NCBI GenBank assembly: GCA_943704525.1
Contig: CALSCQ010001312.1
Coordinates: forward strand, 1-11,162
Origin: Pigoraptor vietnamica
Taxonomy: Eukaryota > Opisthokonta > Filasterea
Length of the DNA stretch: 11,162 nt
Reading direction: 5' to 3'
The notes below the pieces were generated by a model. That model made no database searches, was not told where the DNA came from, and saw nothing but the letters and a program-made list of their open reading frames with translations. The position numbers and the translations under genes were made by a program. This document shows positions 1 through 7,756 of this stretch, in pieces. Positions within the stretch are counted from its first letter, which is position 1; every line of letters begins with the position of its first letter.

Positions 1-23
1 CCCCCCCCCCCCCCCCCCCCCCC
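1..23. repeat. poly-C homopolymer at the left edge
   Basis: An uninterrupted run of 23 C opens the window and lies inside the intron that precedes the first ACAD9-like exon. Because the other edge also ends in C-rich sequence, these tracts are the likely reason assembly stopped here. The true length of the run is not reliable. Confidence 0.9.
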
Positions 24-209
24 AACCCACCGTCGCGTCCTCGCACACACTGGAGCACACACACACACACAACCGCACACGCACACGGCTACACGCACTC
101 TCTCGCACACACTTTCACTTACACACACTCACTTACTTACTTACACTCCCACACTCCTCTCGCCCTTCTTGCGGCTGTTACTCACCCTGCACCCTTCCGT
201 CCTCCTCAG
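24..209 (+). other. 3' part of an intron of the ACAD9-like gene
   Basis: This non-coding stretch is CA- and CT-rich, includes a short (CA)n run near 52-70, and ends with a pyrimidine-rich acceptor, TCCGTCCTCCTCAG, at 196-209. The next base opens a frame that is immediately homologous to acyl-CoA dehydrogenases, so the splice site is well supported. The upstream exon that would pair with it is outside the window. Short frames in this stretch have no recognisable content. Confidence 0.8.
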
Positions 210-1491
210 ATCGCCGTCAACATCCTCAACAGCGGCCGCTATGGCCTTGGCGCGGGCGCCGGTGGCGGTTCCAAGAAGCTCATTCGCCTGGCCGCCGAGC
301 ACGCGTCGCAGCGCAAGCAGTTTGGGCGCCCGCTCAAGGACTTTGGGCTGATCCAGGACAAGATTGCGCAGATGGCGCTGAGCGCGTATGCGATCGAGAG
401 CATGGCGTACGCGACGACGGGCATGATCGACGGCGGAGAGCCCGACTGCTCCGTGGAGGCGGCGATGTGCAAGGTGTACGGGTCGGAGGCCATTTGGACG
501 AACAGTAACGAGGCGCTGCAGATACTTGGAGGGATGGGGTACATGCGCGAGAACCCCTACGAGCGCATCGTGCGCGACAGCCGCATCCTCCTCATCTTCG
601 AGGGTGCGTCTCCGTGCGCGATGTGTGCCCGTGCGGATGTTTGCGCGTCGATGCCTGTATTTGCGTACCCGTGCGCGATGTGCGCCCATGCGGATGTTTG
701 CGCGTCAATGCCTGTATTTGCGTACCCGTGCGTGGCCTTTGTCCGTGCATGTGCCTGCGTCTCATTCTTGTGTTGACGTGTCCCGAGTGATGTGTGCGCA
801 TGCGGGTGTGCGTATTAGTCGCGCGTGTGCGTGCCGTTGGTTTATGAGTGTTGTGTACCTCTGCCGGCGCACATGCCATGTTTTACGCAGTCGCGGTCTT
901 ATTCACTCTCTGATGAAATCCTTCACAGGCACAAACGAAATTCTCCGCCTGTTCATCGCGCTGTCTGGACTCCAGGGACCCGGGGACCACCTCAAGGCCC
1001 TCGCGAGCGCCGCCAAGCGCCCGTGGTCCAACCCGTCCCTCCTCACCAACGAAGTCGCAGCCCGCTTCCGCGCCCTCACGAAGAGCGACCGCCCCTCTCT
1101 CTCCATGACGCACTCGGCCGTGTCGAAGCCGGCGGCGCTCCTCGCGGACGCAACGTGCCGGTTCCGTGACGCCGTTGATAAGGCCCTTCGCACGCACGGC
1201 AAGGGCATCATGGAGCAACAGCTCGTCCTCCGCCGCATGGCCGACGTAGCGATCGACCTCTACGCGACGGCCGCGACCGTGTCACGTGCCACCCGGGCGC
1301 TGAACCGGCGGAGCGACACGGCTGACCACGAGGCGCTGCTGTGCAACACGCTCGCGCTGCAGAACGGGCCTCGCATCGACCGCAACATTGCGGGGATTAC
1401 GTCACGCACGGGAGATGACGCCATCCAGAAGATCGCAGCCGCCGTGTTCCAAAACGGAGGGTATCTGCCGCCGCATCCCCTCGACATCTAA
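210..1491 (+). CDS. ACAD9: Acyl-CoA dehydrogenase family member 9-like protein, 5'-truncated (two exons, 318 residues visible)
   Basis: Exons are 210-603 and 929-1491 (TAA at 1489-1491). The 325-base intron 604-928 is phase 1 (donor GTGCGT, acceptor TTCACAG) and splits the Gly codon of EGTNEI. The family is mitochondrial FAD-dependent acyl-CoA dehydrogenase; ACAD9 oxidises long-chain acyl-CoAs and assists complex I assembly. Visible landmarks are NILNSGRYG, the FAD-site segment [43 protein letters not shown], then a long C-terminal domain with [17 protein letters not shown] and DHEALL, ending HPLD. The catalytic base is the Glu of FEGTN (codon 600-602, visible residue 131) and is intact. The PDCS..EAAM, QLVL, DHE.LL and HPLD features fit ACAD9 better than VLCAD (ACADVL), its closest alternative. 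ACAD9 is about 620 residues, so roughly the C-terminal half is present. The phase-0 acceptor at 209 shows that at least one upstream exon is missing. Confidence 0.93.
612..733 (+). repeat. 57-bp tandem duplication in the ACAD9-like intron
   Basis: Copies at 612-668 and 669-725 differ at three positions, and a partial third copy begins at 726 (CCGTGCG). The unit starts with CCGTGCGCGATGTG. The array begins eight bases after the splice donor at 604. The 57-base unit is a multiple of three and contains no stop in the upstream exon frame, so that frame stays open to 776. Confidence 0.9.
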
Positions 1492-1813
1492 AGTCAGAGG
1501 GGGTTTTGCGACTGACACGCGCTCGCGTGGTGCGCATGACATTTTTGCGCTTGTGGAGAGGTGCAGAGGCTCTTGTTGTTAAAAGGCACTCGCCGGCGCG
1601 TTCGGTCCGCGTTCATTCTTCGCGCGTGTTGAGAGGGGGCTTCGCGCATTTTTGCTCTGCCCTATGCGCTCGATTTGCGTAACGTGGAAGTGCTTCCTCT
1701 AATACAGTTCCCCGCATGCGTCAGTTTGCTGCTACATTGGACGCGTTCATGTCGCCGGAGAATGTCATTGAGCGCACACACTCGACTGACCCATAATATA
1801 ATAATAATCAACA

Positions 1814-1863
1814 AATGACACTGACAGACAGAGGGGCCTCCAAAGTGCCCCTAATGACACTGA
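1814..1863. repeat. Small inverted repeat flanked by 11-bp direct repeats
   Basis: The direct repeat AATGACACTGA occurs at 1814-1824 and 1853-1863. Between the copies lies a perfect 6-bp inverted repeat, AGGGGC at 1832-1837 and GCCCCT at 1847-1852, with a 9-base loop. It lies about 340 bases downstream of the ACAD9-like stop codon. It could be a 3'-UTR hairpin or the footprint of a very small insertion; the sequence does not decide. Confidence 0.6.
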
Positions 1864-3133
1864 AGCCCGCGCAACGCTGGAGTGACTCTGCCGTGCCGTA
1901 TTGACTCGACAACACTGAGGCCTAATAACTGAACTGACGGTGCATTCCTAATTTATTACATGCGATGCGCCAGGCTCACACAACCGCCAGTTACCCTGCC
2001 GTCCAGCGACAAAAAACGCGCATTCCATTCACACACATGCACCCCACGCCACTCGGCCTCGATGGTGTGTGCAGCGGGCTCATAACGGTTCGCACAGTAA
2101 ACGAGTTCTCGGCGAGAAATTTCTCCGACGCTTCAACGTCAACGGCACCGCCTCGGTTGCGACTGATAAGCCGGCCAGCCACGACGCAGGCAAATTAACA
2201 GATAATTTGCGACAGGCGAAACTGATAACTGATGCAGCGCACCGCCAGTACAACCTACGCGCCCGTGAAGCATCACCTATACCGCCCTCCACCCTGACAA
2301 TATCGGCTGGCGGCCGGGACACCGGCGGTTTTAGGACTGAGAGACTGCGCCGCGCAGGGGTGGACGACCAACTGCCGTCGGAACTGCGCGATTGGGTCAT
2401 GATCAGCCTGCAGCCTGGCGGGGCACTGGCAGCAACGTCCAGGTGTCTATTAATTGGAGCGTTAGCACCGGAGCCGGTTGTCATTGACAAATTGGAACAG
2501 TGTCACAGCCGACTGACGCCGCTCTGTCGAACATGAGCCATCCGCGACCCGACCGTTTTCAAAGTCAGATCCTCTGCCGGAGCCGGAGAGTTTCGCTTGA
2601 GAAGGGGCGTGAGCGCGATGCACTGTGTCGCACGCCGGAAGCAATCCGTTTGCTTCAAGGGTTAGTTGGCGAGCGTGCAGCTAGACGCTCCTCTCGAGGA
2701 TTGGGTGGGGTTTCCCGCAGCCTATACCGGACGTAACGAAGGCGCCGGTTGGTGTTGTGTGTGCGCATGCAGAACACCTTGATGCGCTGGAAAGCCGGAG
2801 CGATACGTGCGGTGTATCCGGACCTCAGTCGTTGTCAACGGCGTGGAGGTCGTTATTAAGGCGCCGGAGAGGACGTGGCCTCCTGGCGGCTGTGTCCGGT
2901 CTCGTGCTGCCGGCCGCCGAAATTAAACTGAGGCTGCAGCCAGTTCAGCGGCGCTTGCAGCGACGCCAAGGATTGGCATAGCCGAGTGTGTGCAAAGGAT
3001 TATGTGCGAAATGTCCGGGTGCCAACTGTAGACTCTTGGCTGTGATACGCCTGCGGCCGGCGTGGTTTTGCTGTGTCAGAAGGTGGAAGTTGATGCGTTA
3101 ATGTCGGTGGACACATGCCCTGAAGCCGAGTCA

Positions 3134-3161
3134 GTCGACGGACTAGGGTCGACGGACTAGG
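3134..3161. repeat. Exact 14-bp tandem duplication
   Basis: GTCGACGGACTAGG is repeated twice head to tail, at 3134-3147 and 3148-3161. It has no evident coding context. Confidence 0.85.
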
Positions 3162-3277
3162 GACTGGGACCTTGGAACGTACGACAGGGCGTCAGCACCT
3201 TCGGAACTCGGATTGTCGAACGCAGGCGGTGCTTCACACATTTCAGCCAACGACGAAAGGGGCGCCCGGTCCATTAT

Positions 3278-3433
3278 GTGAGTGTTTGTGTGCGTGCCAG
3301 TCGGAGTGCGTGTGTGAGTTGCTCTGCAGAGAGTTGTGTTTGTGTGCGTCAGTGTGTTTGTGCGCGCGCGTGTGTGTGCGGTTTTTCTTCTTCTTTGTTT
3401 GACGTTACTCTTTCCAATTCAAGACTTTAGTAG
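3278..3433 (+). other. Intron-like TG-rich stretch upstream of the F-box-like frame
   Basis: The stretch starts with GTGAGTGTTTGTGTGCGTG, a good donor consensus, continues TG-rich like the confirmed introns in this window, then shifts to a pyrimidine tract (TTTTTCTTCTTCTTTG) and ends at ACTTTAG (3430) or TAG (3433). The Met codons at 3473 and 3515 follow directly. It would fit a 5'-UTR intron of the F-box-like gene. No coding exon to its left was recognised, so this rests on composition and splice consensus alone. Confidence 0.35.
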
Positions 3434-3472
3434 GTTTTCCCTGCAAAAACTGAGAGCCACACTGGCCGACTG

Positions 3473-4010
3473 ATGCGTGTGCGCCGGCACACCGCGGCCG
3501 CGCCTTCTCGCAAAATGGACCCTCACGACGGCGGCGATAGCATTCTCCAGCGCCTTCCCAGCGATGTCCTTCTGCACCTCATCGGCGTCGGTCACGTGGC
3601 TCCCGCGGGGATTAGCGGTGCCCGGCGGCCGTCGGGTCAGGTCGCGGCGGTGCGACGTGCGCCTCCCTGCGGCGTTTCGTGTGGGGCACCCGCAGCGTGC
3701 GGGTTGGCGTCGGCAAACTGCTCAGCACGGACGAAGAGAGCTTCACTCCGATTACCGTGCTGAATTATCACCCGACTGCGGCGTGATGACGTCGCGTGAG
3801 ACTGAACGCTCACGTACACGACGCTTACGCCGCGAATGCCCTGCCCGTTCAGTCCTTTCCTTCTTCCGACGCCAATGTCACGAATATACGGCTGTGCGAG
3901 TGCCGAGTTCCCTGCAGTACTTGGCGCACACACGTGCGGTCGGCGTGGTCGTGTTGATGACGAGGTGCGCAATCTCAGTCTAGGCCATAAAATCGCATGG
4001 GGTAATCTTC
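3473..4010 (+). pseudogene. F-box-like reading frame, frameshifted, possibly with leucine-rich-repeat remnants
   Basis: A Met with a favourable context (CAAAATGG, ATG at 3515) begins MDPHDGGDS and then ILQRLPSDVLLHLI, which resembles the first helix of an F-box (LPxDVLxxI). The expected second half appears in another frame: ATCASLRRFVWG around 3655-3690, followed by RVGVGKLLSTDEESF and a stop at 3783. A third piece, NVTNIRLCECRV near 3877-3912, looks like a leucine-rich-repeat strand, and RNLSLGHKI near 3968-3994 is similar. F-box proteins bind SKP1 in SCF ubiquitin ligases, with the repeats recruiting substrate. At least two frame changes and an in-frame stop make an intact product unlikely. 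Sequencing indels or unseen short introns are alternatives. The F-box call rests on short motifs and is tentative. Confidence 0.35.
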
Positions 4011-4143
4011 GGCCATTGCCCCAAAAAAGTAGCGACCGCAGTGATTTTGATTTGATTCATTGTGCACACGCGGCACGCATACTTCTAGGGCTGCCGGAGG
4101 CCTCGCGAGCGAGCTGGGGGGAGTGTGAGTGCGCGCCCCCTCA

Positions 4144-4719
4144 TCAGTGAGACCACTTCCAGTCGAACGGGGCAGTCTGCTTGCACATGTCGTCGAGCAG
4201 GCGGTCCTGGTCTCGCGTGCACCGCGAGCGAAAGTAGCCCTCGTTGCAGTTGGGATCGTCGCGCGGGCACGATGTTGTCAGCCGCACCTCGCCGTTGACG
4301 CCGCGGCTCGTCAGACGCACGCTACGCTAACCATCAGGCAAGGGCTGCGGCCGCGCTCGCCGGGCGAGACGCTGCGCCAGGCCTTGGTGGCGGCCTTGCT
4401 GACGGCCGCGAGCCCATGCGCAACGGTCGTGGACCCCGATGCGAGCATCTTGGCGAACCGCGTGTCCATGTCAACGTCGCGGTATGCCTTGCGCCACTTG
4501 CGGCCCGCGGGGACCGTAGCGTTGTATGCATCGACGAGCCGCTTGACTATCGGATCCGTCGGCGCCAACTGAAGTCGCGGAACGCATAGATGGACGCGCG
4601 TGTGCCCATGTCGTCGCGGCTGGCCGAATCGTGCCGTGCGAGTACGGCCACCTGTAGCCCATGATGGGCGTCAGGTACAGCGTTACCAAACGACGATTAG
4701 GGTTCTCGGTGCCCTGCAC
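4144..4719 (-). pseudogene. Unrecognised protein, C-terminal part, broken by apparent frameshifts
   Basis: Reading the minus strand, a strong acceptor (CCTGTGCAG, ending at 4720) opens GTENPNRRLVTLYLTPIMGY, followed by RWPYSHGTI. About 30 codons in, a neighbouring frame takes over with SRDDMGTRASIYAFRDFS, then a third frame with APTDPIVKRLVDAYNATVP and DVDMDTRFAKMLASGS. After a frame change near 4310, NGEVRLTTSCPRDDPNCNEG, then YFRSRC and DDMCKQTAPFDWKWSH end at TGA (4146-4144). The pieces look coding: they join in order, the composition is protein-like, and four Cys are spaced CX6C, CX8C and CX13C. Nothing matches a family I know. Each break needs one inserted or deleted base, so sequencing indels could explain them. 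Otherwise it is a pseudogene. No exon was identified upstream, where the (TG)n tract begins, and the MFSD14-like stop lies only 263 bases away. Confidence 0.5.
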
Positions 4720-4809
4720 AGGCGTTGTGCAATCCCACGACCGCAACTACGACGGCAGTTTCCCGACACAATAAAGATCGCGATTCCCACAGTGACAAAG
4801 ACACGCACG

Positions 4810-4932
<123 letters not shown>

Positions 4933-4982
4933 CGCACAACAGTTGCCCACACATCCCACTGAGTATCTGACATAATGCGATT

Positions 4983-7225
4983 TCATTGCGAGGCGCCCAT
5001 AAGTGGCCTCCGCGCAGCAGCTCCCTCTGCCACCGGCGTATCGTCCGTATCCGAACCGCTCGAATCACTACTGTGATCGTCGTCGCGCGGAGAGAGCCGC
5101 TCTTTCCTCTTGACCCCTTGCGCACTCGGGCCCGCCTGCGCACCTTCCGCAGCCGTCATCGACACTCCGTCCGTCGCAACTGCCGTCATCTCGAACGACT
5201 CGGCGTCCGCGGGAACGAGCTCGGGCAACGACCGCGAGATCAGCAGCGCAATAAACACGAGCCCTGACCCGACGAGGAAGGGGAGGCCCGCCTGCCTCTG
5301 CGACAGCGACGCGTCCGCCGTGCCAGAGGCCGCGCCTTCCTCCGACGCATCCAGCGTGAAACCGACGGCCTGAAAGAGCACACCGAACAGCGCCGGACCG
5401 AGGCCATTGCACAGCATGCGAATGCCCGTCACGAGGCCCTGCATCGCGCCCTGCTGCTCCGGGTCACTCTGCCGAGACACCAGCGCAGAGAGGGCCGGGT
5501 ACGTGATCGACGCCATCGCCGCAAGTGCGCCCGCGGGGATGGTCGCTGCGCCGCTCTGTGCCACGCCGAAAAGCGCCAGCTGAACGATCCCGAGGGCGAG
5601 TCCGACCTGGACCGTCGCCGTGTCCCCAAAACGCGCGCTGAGACGCCGCAACACATACGTCTGCGCGATGATAGCGAGCACGCCCACGCAGCCGATGTAG
5701 GCGGCGAGTTGGATGCTCGAGAAGCGGAAGCGCGCGTCCAGGTACTGCAGTATGAGCATCTGCTGCCCTGCCTCAGGGAGATAGCTGAAGAAGACGGTCG
5801 CAGAGAGGCGCAGCAGCGCGCGCGAGCGGAACATTTGTCCCAGCACAACAAACGGGTTGCTCTGTCGCCAGTCCACCGCACGCAGCGCCCGATTCGTCTC
5901 GGGCAGGGATTCCGGGACGAACAGCCATATGTAGCCGACGTCGAGCAGCGCGATGCACGTGGCGAACGTGAAGGGGAGCTCCTTGTTATACCTGCTGAGA
6001 ACGACGCCGACGAATGGCGCCGTCACGAGGCTCGCGGCGAACATGGCCGTTATCTGCGGGTGCGCGTTAAAGTGCGTGTGAGTTGGTGTGTGCGACTGCG
6101 TTTCATGATCGCGCGGCTTAGTGTGGGACATGAAGAGAGTAACAGGGAAAGTCAAATAGACACAGACGTACATCCACAGACACACAAACACACGTATGCA
6201 CGTGCACAACACAACACAGCAAACCGAGCAGCAAGACGTGCACACACCTTGCCGTACGCAGCGCTCCGCTCGCTCTCCTCCGTGATGTCGGATGCGTACG
6301 CAAACACAATCGAGAAAGTGACCGAGAACATGCCCGACACCGCGAACACGATCGTGTAGTACCACATGGACGATGCGAGGAGAAAGGGGATCGGCAGGCA
6401 CGTGAAGAAGACGGCGATTAACAGGAAGATCTTGCGGCCGTATATGTCGGAGAGTGTGCCCAATAGTGGCGCACAAAGGAACGAAAGCAGGCCCTACAAA
6501 GTAAACGCATACGAACACACGAAGAGACGGGGACACGAAATCAGTGTGCGAGTTGGCGCTTGGAACAATGCACGCACGCAACACACGTGAACATGCACGC
6601 TCGCGCAGAAAGAGACGGAGTAGCATGAAGTCGGAATACGCGCCATACACTTCTGAGCTTACAACAGTCCACTCAGGCACGCACACGCACACACTACGAG
6701 CGCACACTGCGCGTACAGCAAACCACGACAATGCGATGCACATCACGTGACACAACCCCACACGTGCACGCACCTTAACACCCTGCGATATTCCGCTGAC
6801 GAGGAACATGGAGCTCTTGAACTGCTTCTGTATGAGGTCCGGCAGAATGGTCGACAGGAGGCCAATCGCGAAGAATTCGAGAAAGATGACGACCATCGCG
6901 TGCTGCACGCGACCCCTCTTGGGGGCCTGCGGAGAAAAACACGGAGGACGTGCGACGTGAGGTGGGGCTTACAACAGGCTAGGGAGAGCAACAACCGCGA
7001 AGAGTTGCTGAAGGAGGCACTTTTGGGCTTCAATACATGCATGCACACAAACTAATAACACACACGGCCATTCGACACGGCACGCAGAGTCTCGCCGCGC
7101 ACACAGGCACACACGGACACACAAAGCACGAGTCTTCCCACCCATTCTCCAAACATCCACGACCCAACCGCAGGACGCCGCGGGCCTGCGCGACGCTTCT
7201 TCCCCTCATCGCCGCTTCCCGCCAT
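4983..7225 (-). CDS. MFSD14: MFSD14/HIAT1-like major facilitator transporter (four exons, about 510 residues)
   Basis: Exons in reading order are 7225 to about 7142 (start exon; donor uncertain, 7169 possible), 6926-6774, 6493-6248 and 6053-4983 (TGA 4985-4983). The last three introns junctions are phase 0, with donors GTGCGT and GTGTGT and acceptors CTCCGCAG, TTTGTAG and CCCGCAG. The start ATG has a strong context (AAAAATGGCG). Family landmarks are VVIFLEFFAIGLL (TM1), SQGVK|GLLSFLCAPLLG across a junction, MFS motif A as GTLSDIYGRK, FTCLPIP, AAYGK|ITAMFAASLVT, VPESLPE, SYLPEAGQ, ALVSRQSDPEQQGAMQG and CNGLGPALFG. Twelve membrane segments are expected, and the length matches the roughly 490-residue animal proteins. 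These are intracellular (ER/Golgi) orphan carriers; substrate is unknown. The tail is acidic and Ser-rich (DDDHSSDSSGSDTDD), with potential CK2 sites, and ends RRPLMGASQ where animal relatives end near EPLL. The paralogue (14A or 14B) cannot be assigned. It is divergent from UTP13/TBL3. Confidence 0.93.
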
Positions 7226-7756
7226 TTTTCAGACGAGCGACGGAATAGATCTGGCTAATCGGCGACCGATTTGACTCCCTCGGCCCACAGCGCAACACAC
7301 TGCTATGCCACCGAGTGTGCCATCGTCACTCTGGGCAAAAGGCGAGCCGAAAGAAAGAGAAGGTCACCGGCGACACTTGTGGATCGAAAGGACAGTCCCT
7401 CGCAAACACACACTCGAACGGGTTCGTAATAAACACACAGACGACGAGCGCATACGGCGATCCACGAGAGTACGATGCGCACACGAGCGGTTTCGCACAC
7501 AGTTGCGAAAGAAGGGGTCAATATAAAGGAGGCAAAGTGCGACACGGCCTGTTCGTCGTCACGTGCCACGTGTCGTTTTTGCGCGGGCAGCAAACCCCCA
7601 CCCTATCATAAACAGACAAGCCGCCATATTGGTTAAGTCACGTGAGACGATAAGTCCCCAACACGTGCTGGCCATGACAGTACGAAATCCTTTGCCAACT
7701 TATCTCGCGTCCATTGTCCCTCTTGGGAGTGTGCGCGTTTCGCGAGCGAGGAGGAC
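7226..7756. promoter_or_regulatory. Divergent promoter region between the MFSD14-like and UTP13/TBL3 genes
   Basis: These 531 bases separate the two opposed start codons and carry no supportable gene. They contain TATAAA at 7522-7527 on the plus strand, four CACGTG palindromes between 7560 and 7667, and ATTGG (inverted CCAAT) at 7628-7632 next to GCCGCCATATTGG. All these elements sit on the UTP13/TBL3 side, 90-235 bases before its ATG. The short frames here (7305-7775) are unconvincing. A shared bidirectional promoter is inferred from geometry; transcription starts cannot be seen. Confidence 0.65.
7560..7667. promoter_or_regulatory. Cluster of four CACGTG E-boxes
   Basis: CACGTG occurs at 7560-7565, 7567-7572, 7639-7644 and 7662-7667. 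The first pair is separated by a single base. I count about eleven further CACGTG sites in the remaining 11 kb, mostly dispersed or in introns, so four within 108 bases upstream of a ribosome-biogenesis gene is a local concentration. CACGTG is the canonical site of Myc/Max-type bHLH-zip factors, which control ribosome-biogenesis genes in animals. Confidence 0.6.

Larger units (their letters stand above)
1492..3277. other. Intergenic stretch without a supportable gene
   Basis: The first part is the 3' flank of the ACAD9-like gene, with an AT-rich patch (ATAATATAATAATAATCAAC, 1794-1813) that could contribute to 3'-end formation; no AATAAA was seen. Several open frames of 75-155 codons exist, the longest at 2069-2536 on the plus strand and 2080-2490 on the minus strand. 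They overlap each other, lack recognisable motifs and are not flanked by convincing splice sites. I saw no tRNA, no transposase or reverse-transcriptase motif and no terminal repeats. An old, heavily decayed element cannot be excluded. Confidence 0.6.

Noticed and set aside
526-1491. A single 321-codon open frame covering the ACAD9-like C-terminus and its intron
   Set aside because: Its first part is out of frame with the conserved exon 210-603 and reads through the tandem repeat. Splicing 604-928 restores the family sequence EGTNEI exactly.
2106-2125. 12-bp palindrome GAGAAATTTCTC with a nearby TTC, resembling a gapped heat-shock element
   Set aside because: It is more than 1.3 kb from any candidate start codon and lies in sequence with no known gene, so one short palindrome is not sufficient evidence.
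2069-2536. 155-codon plus-strand frame in the intergenic region as a gene or retroelement remnant
   Set aside because: No recognisable motif, an overlapping 136-codon minus-strand frame, no convincing splice sites and no terminal repeats.
4983-6908. A continuous 641-codon minus-strand frame taken as an intronless transporter
   Set aside because: It crosses two introns and misreads exon 6493-6248 in the wrong frame. The spliced version matches MFSD14 without gaps, and the true start is likely at 7225.
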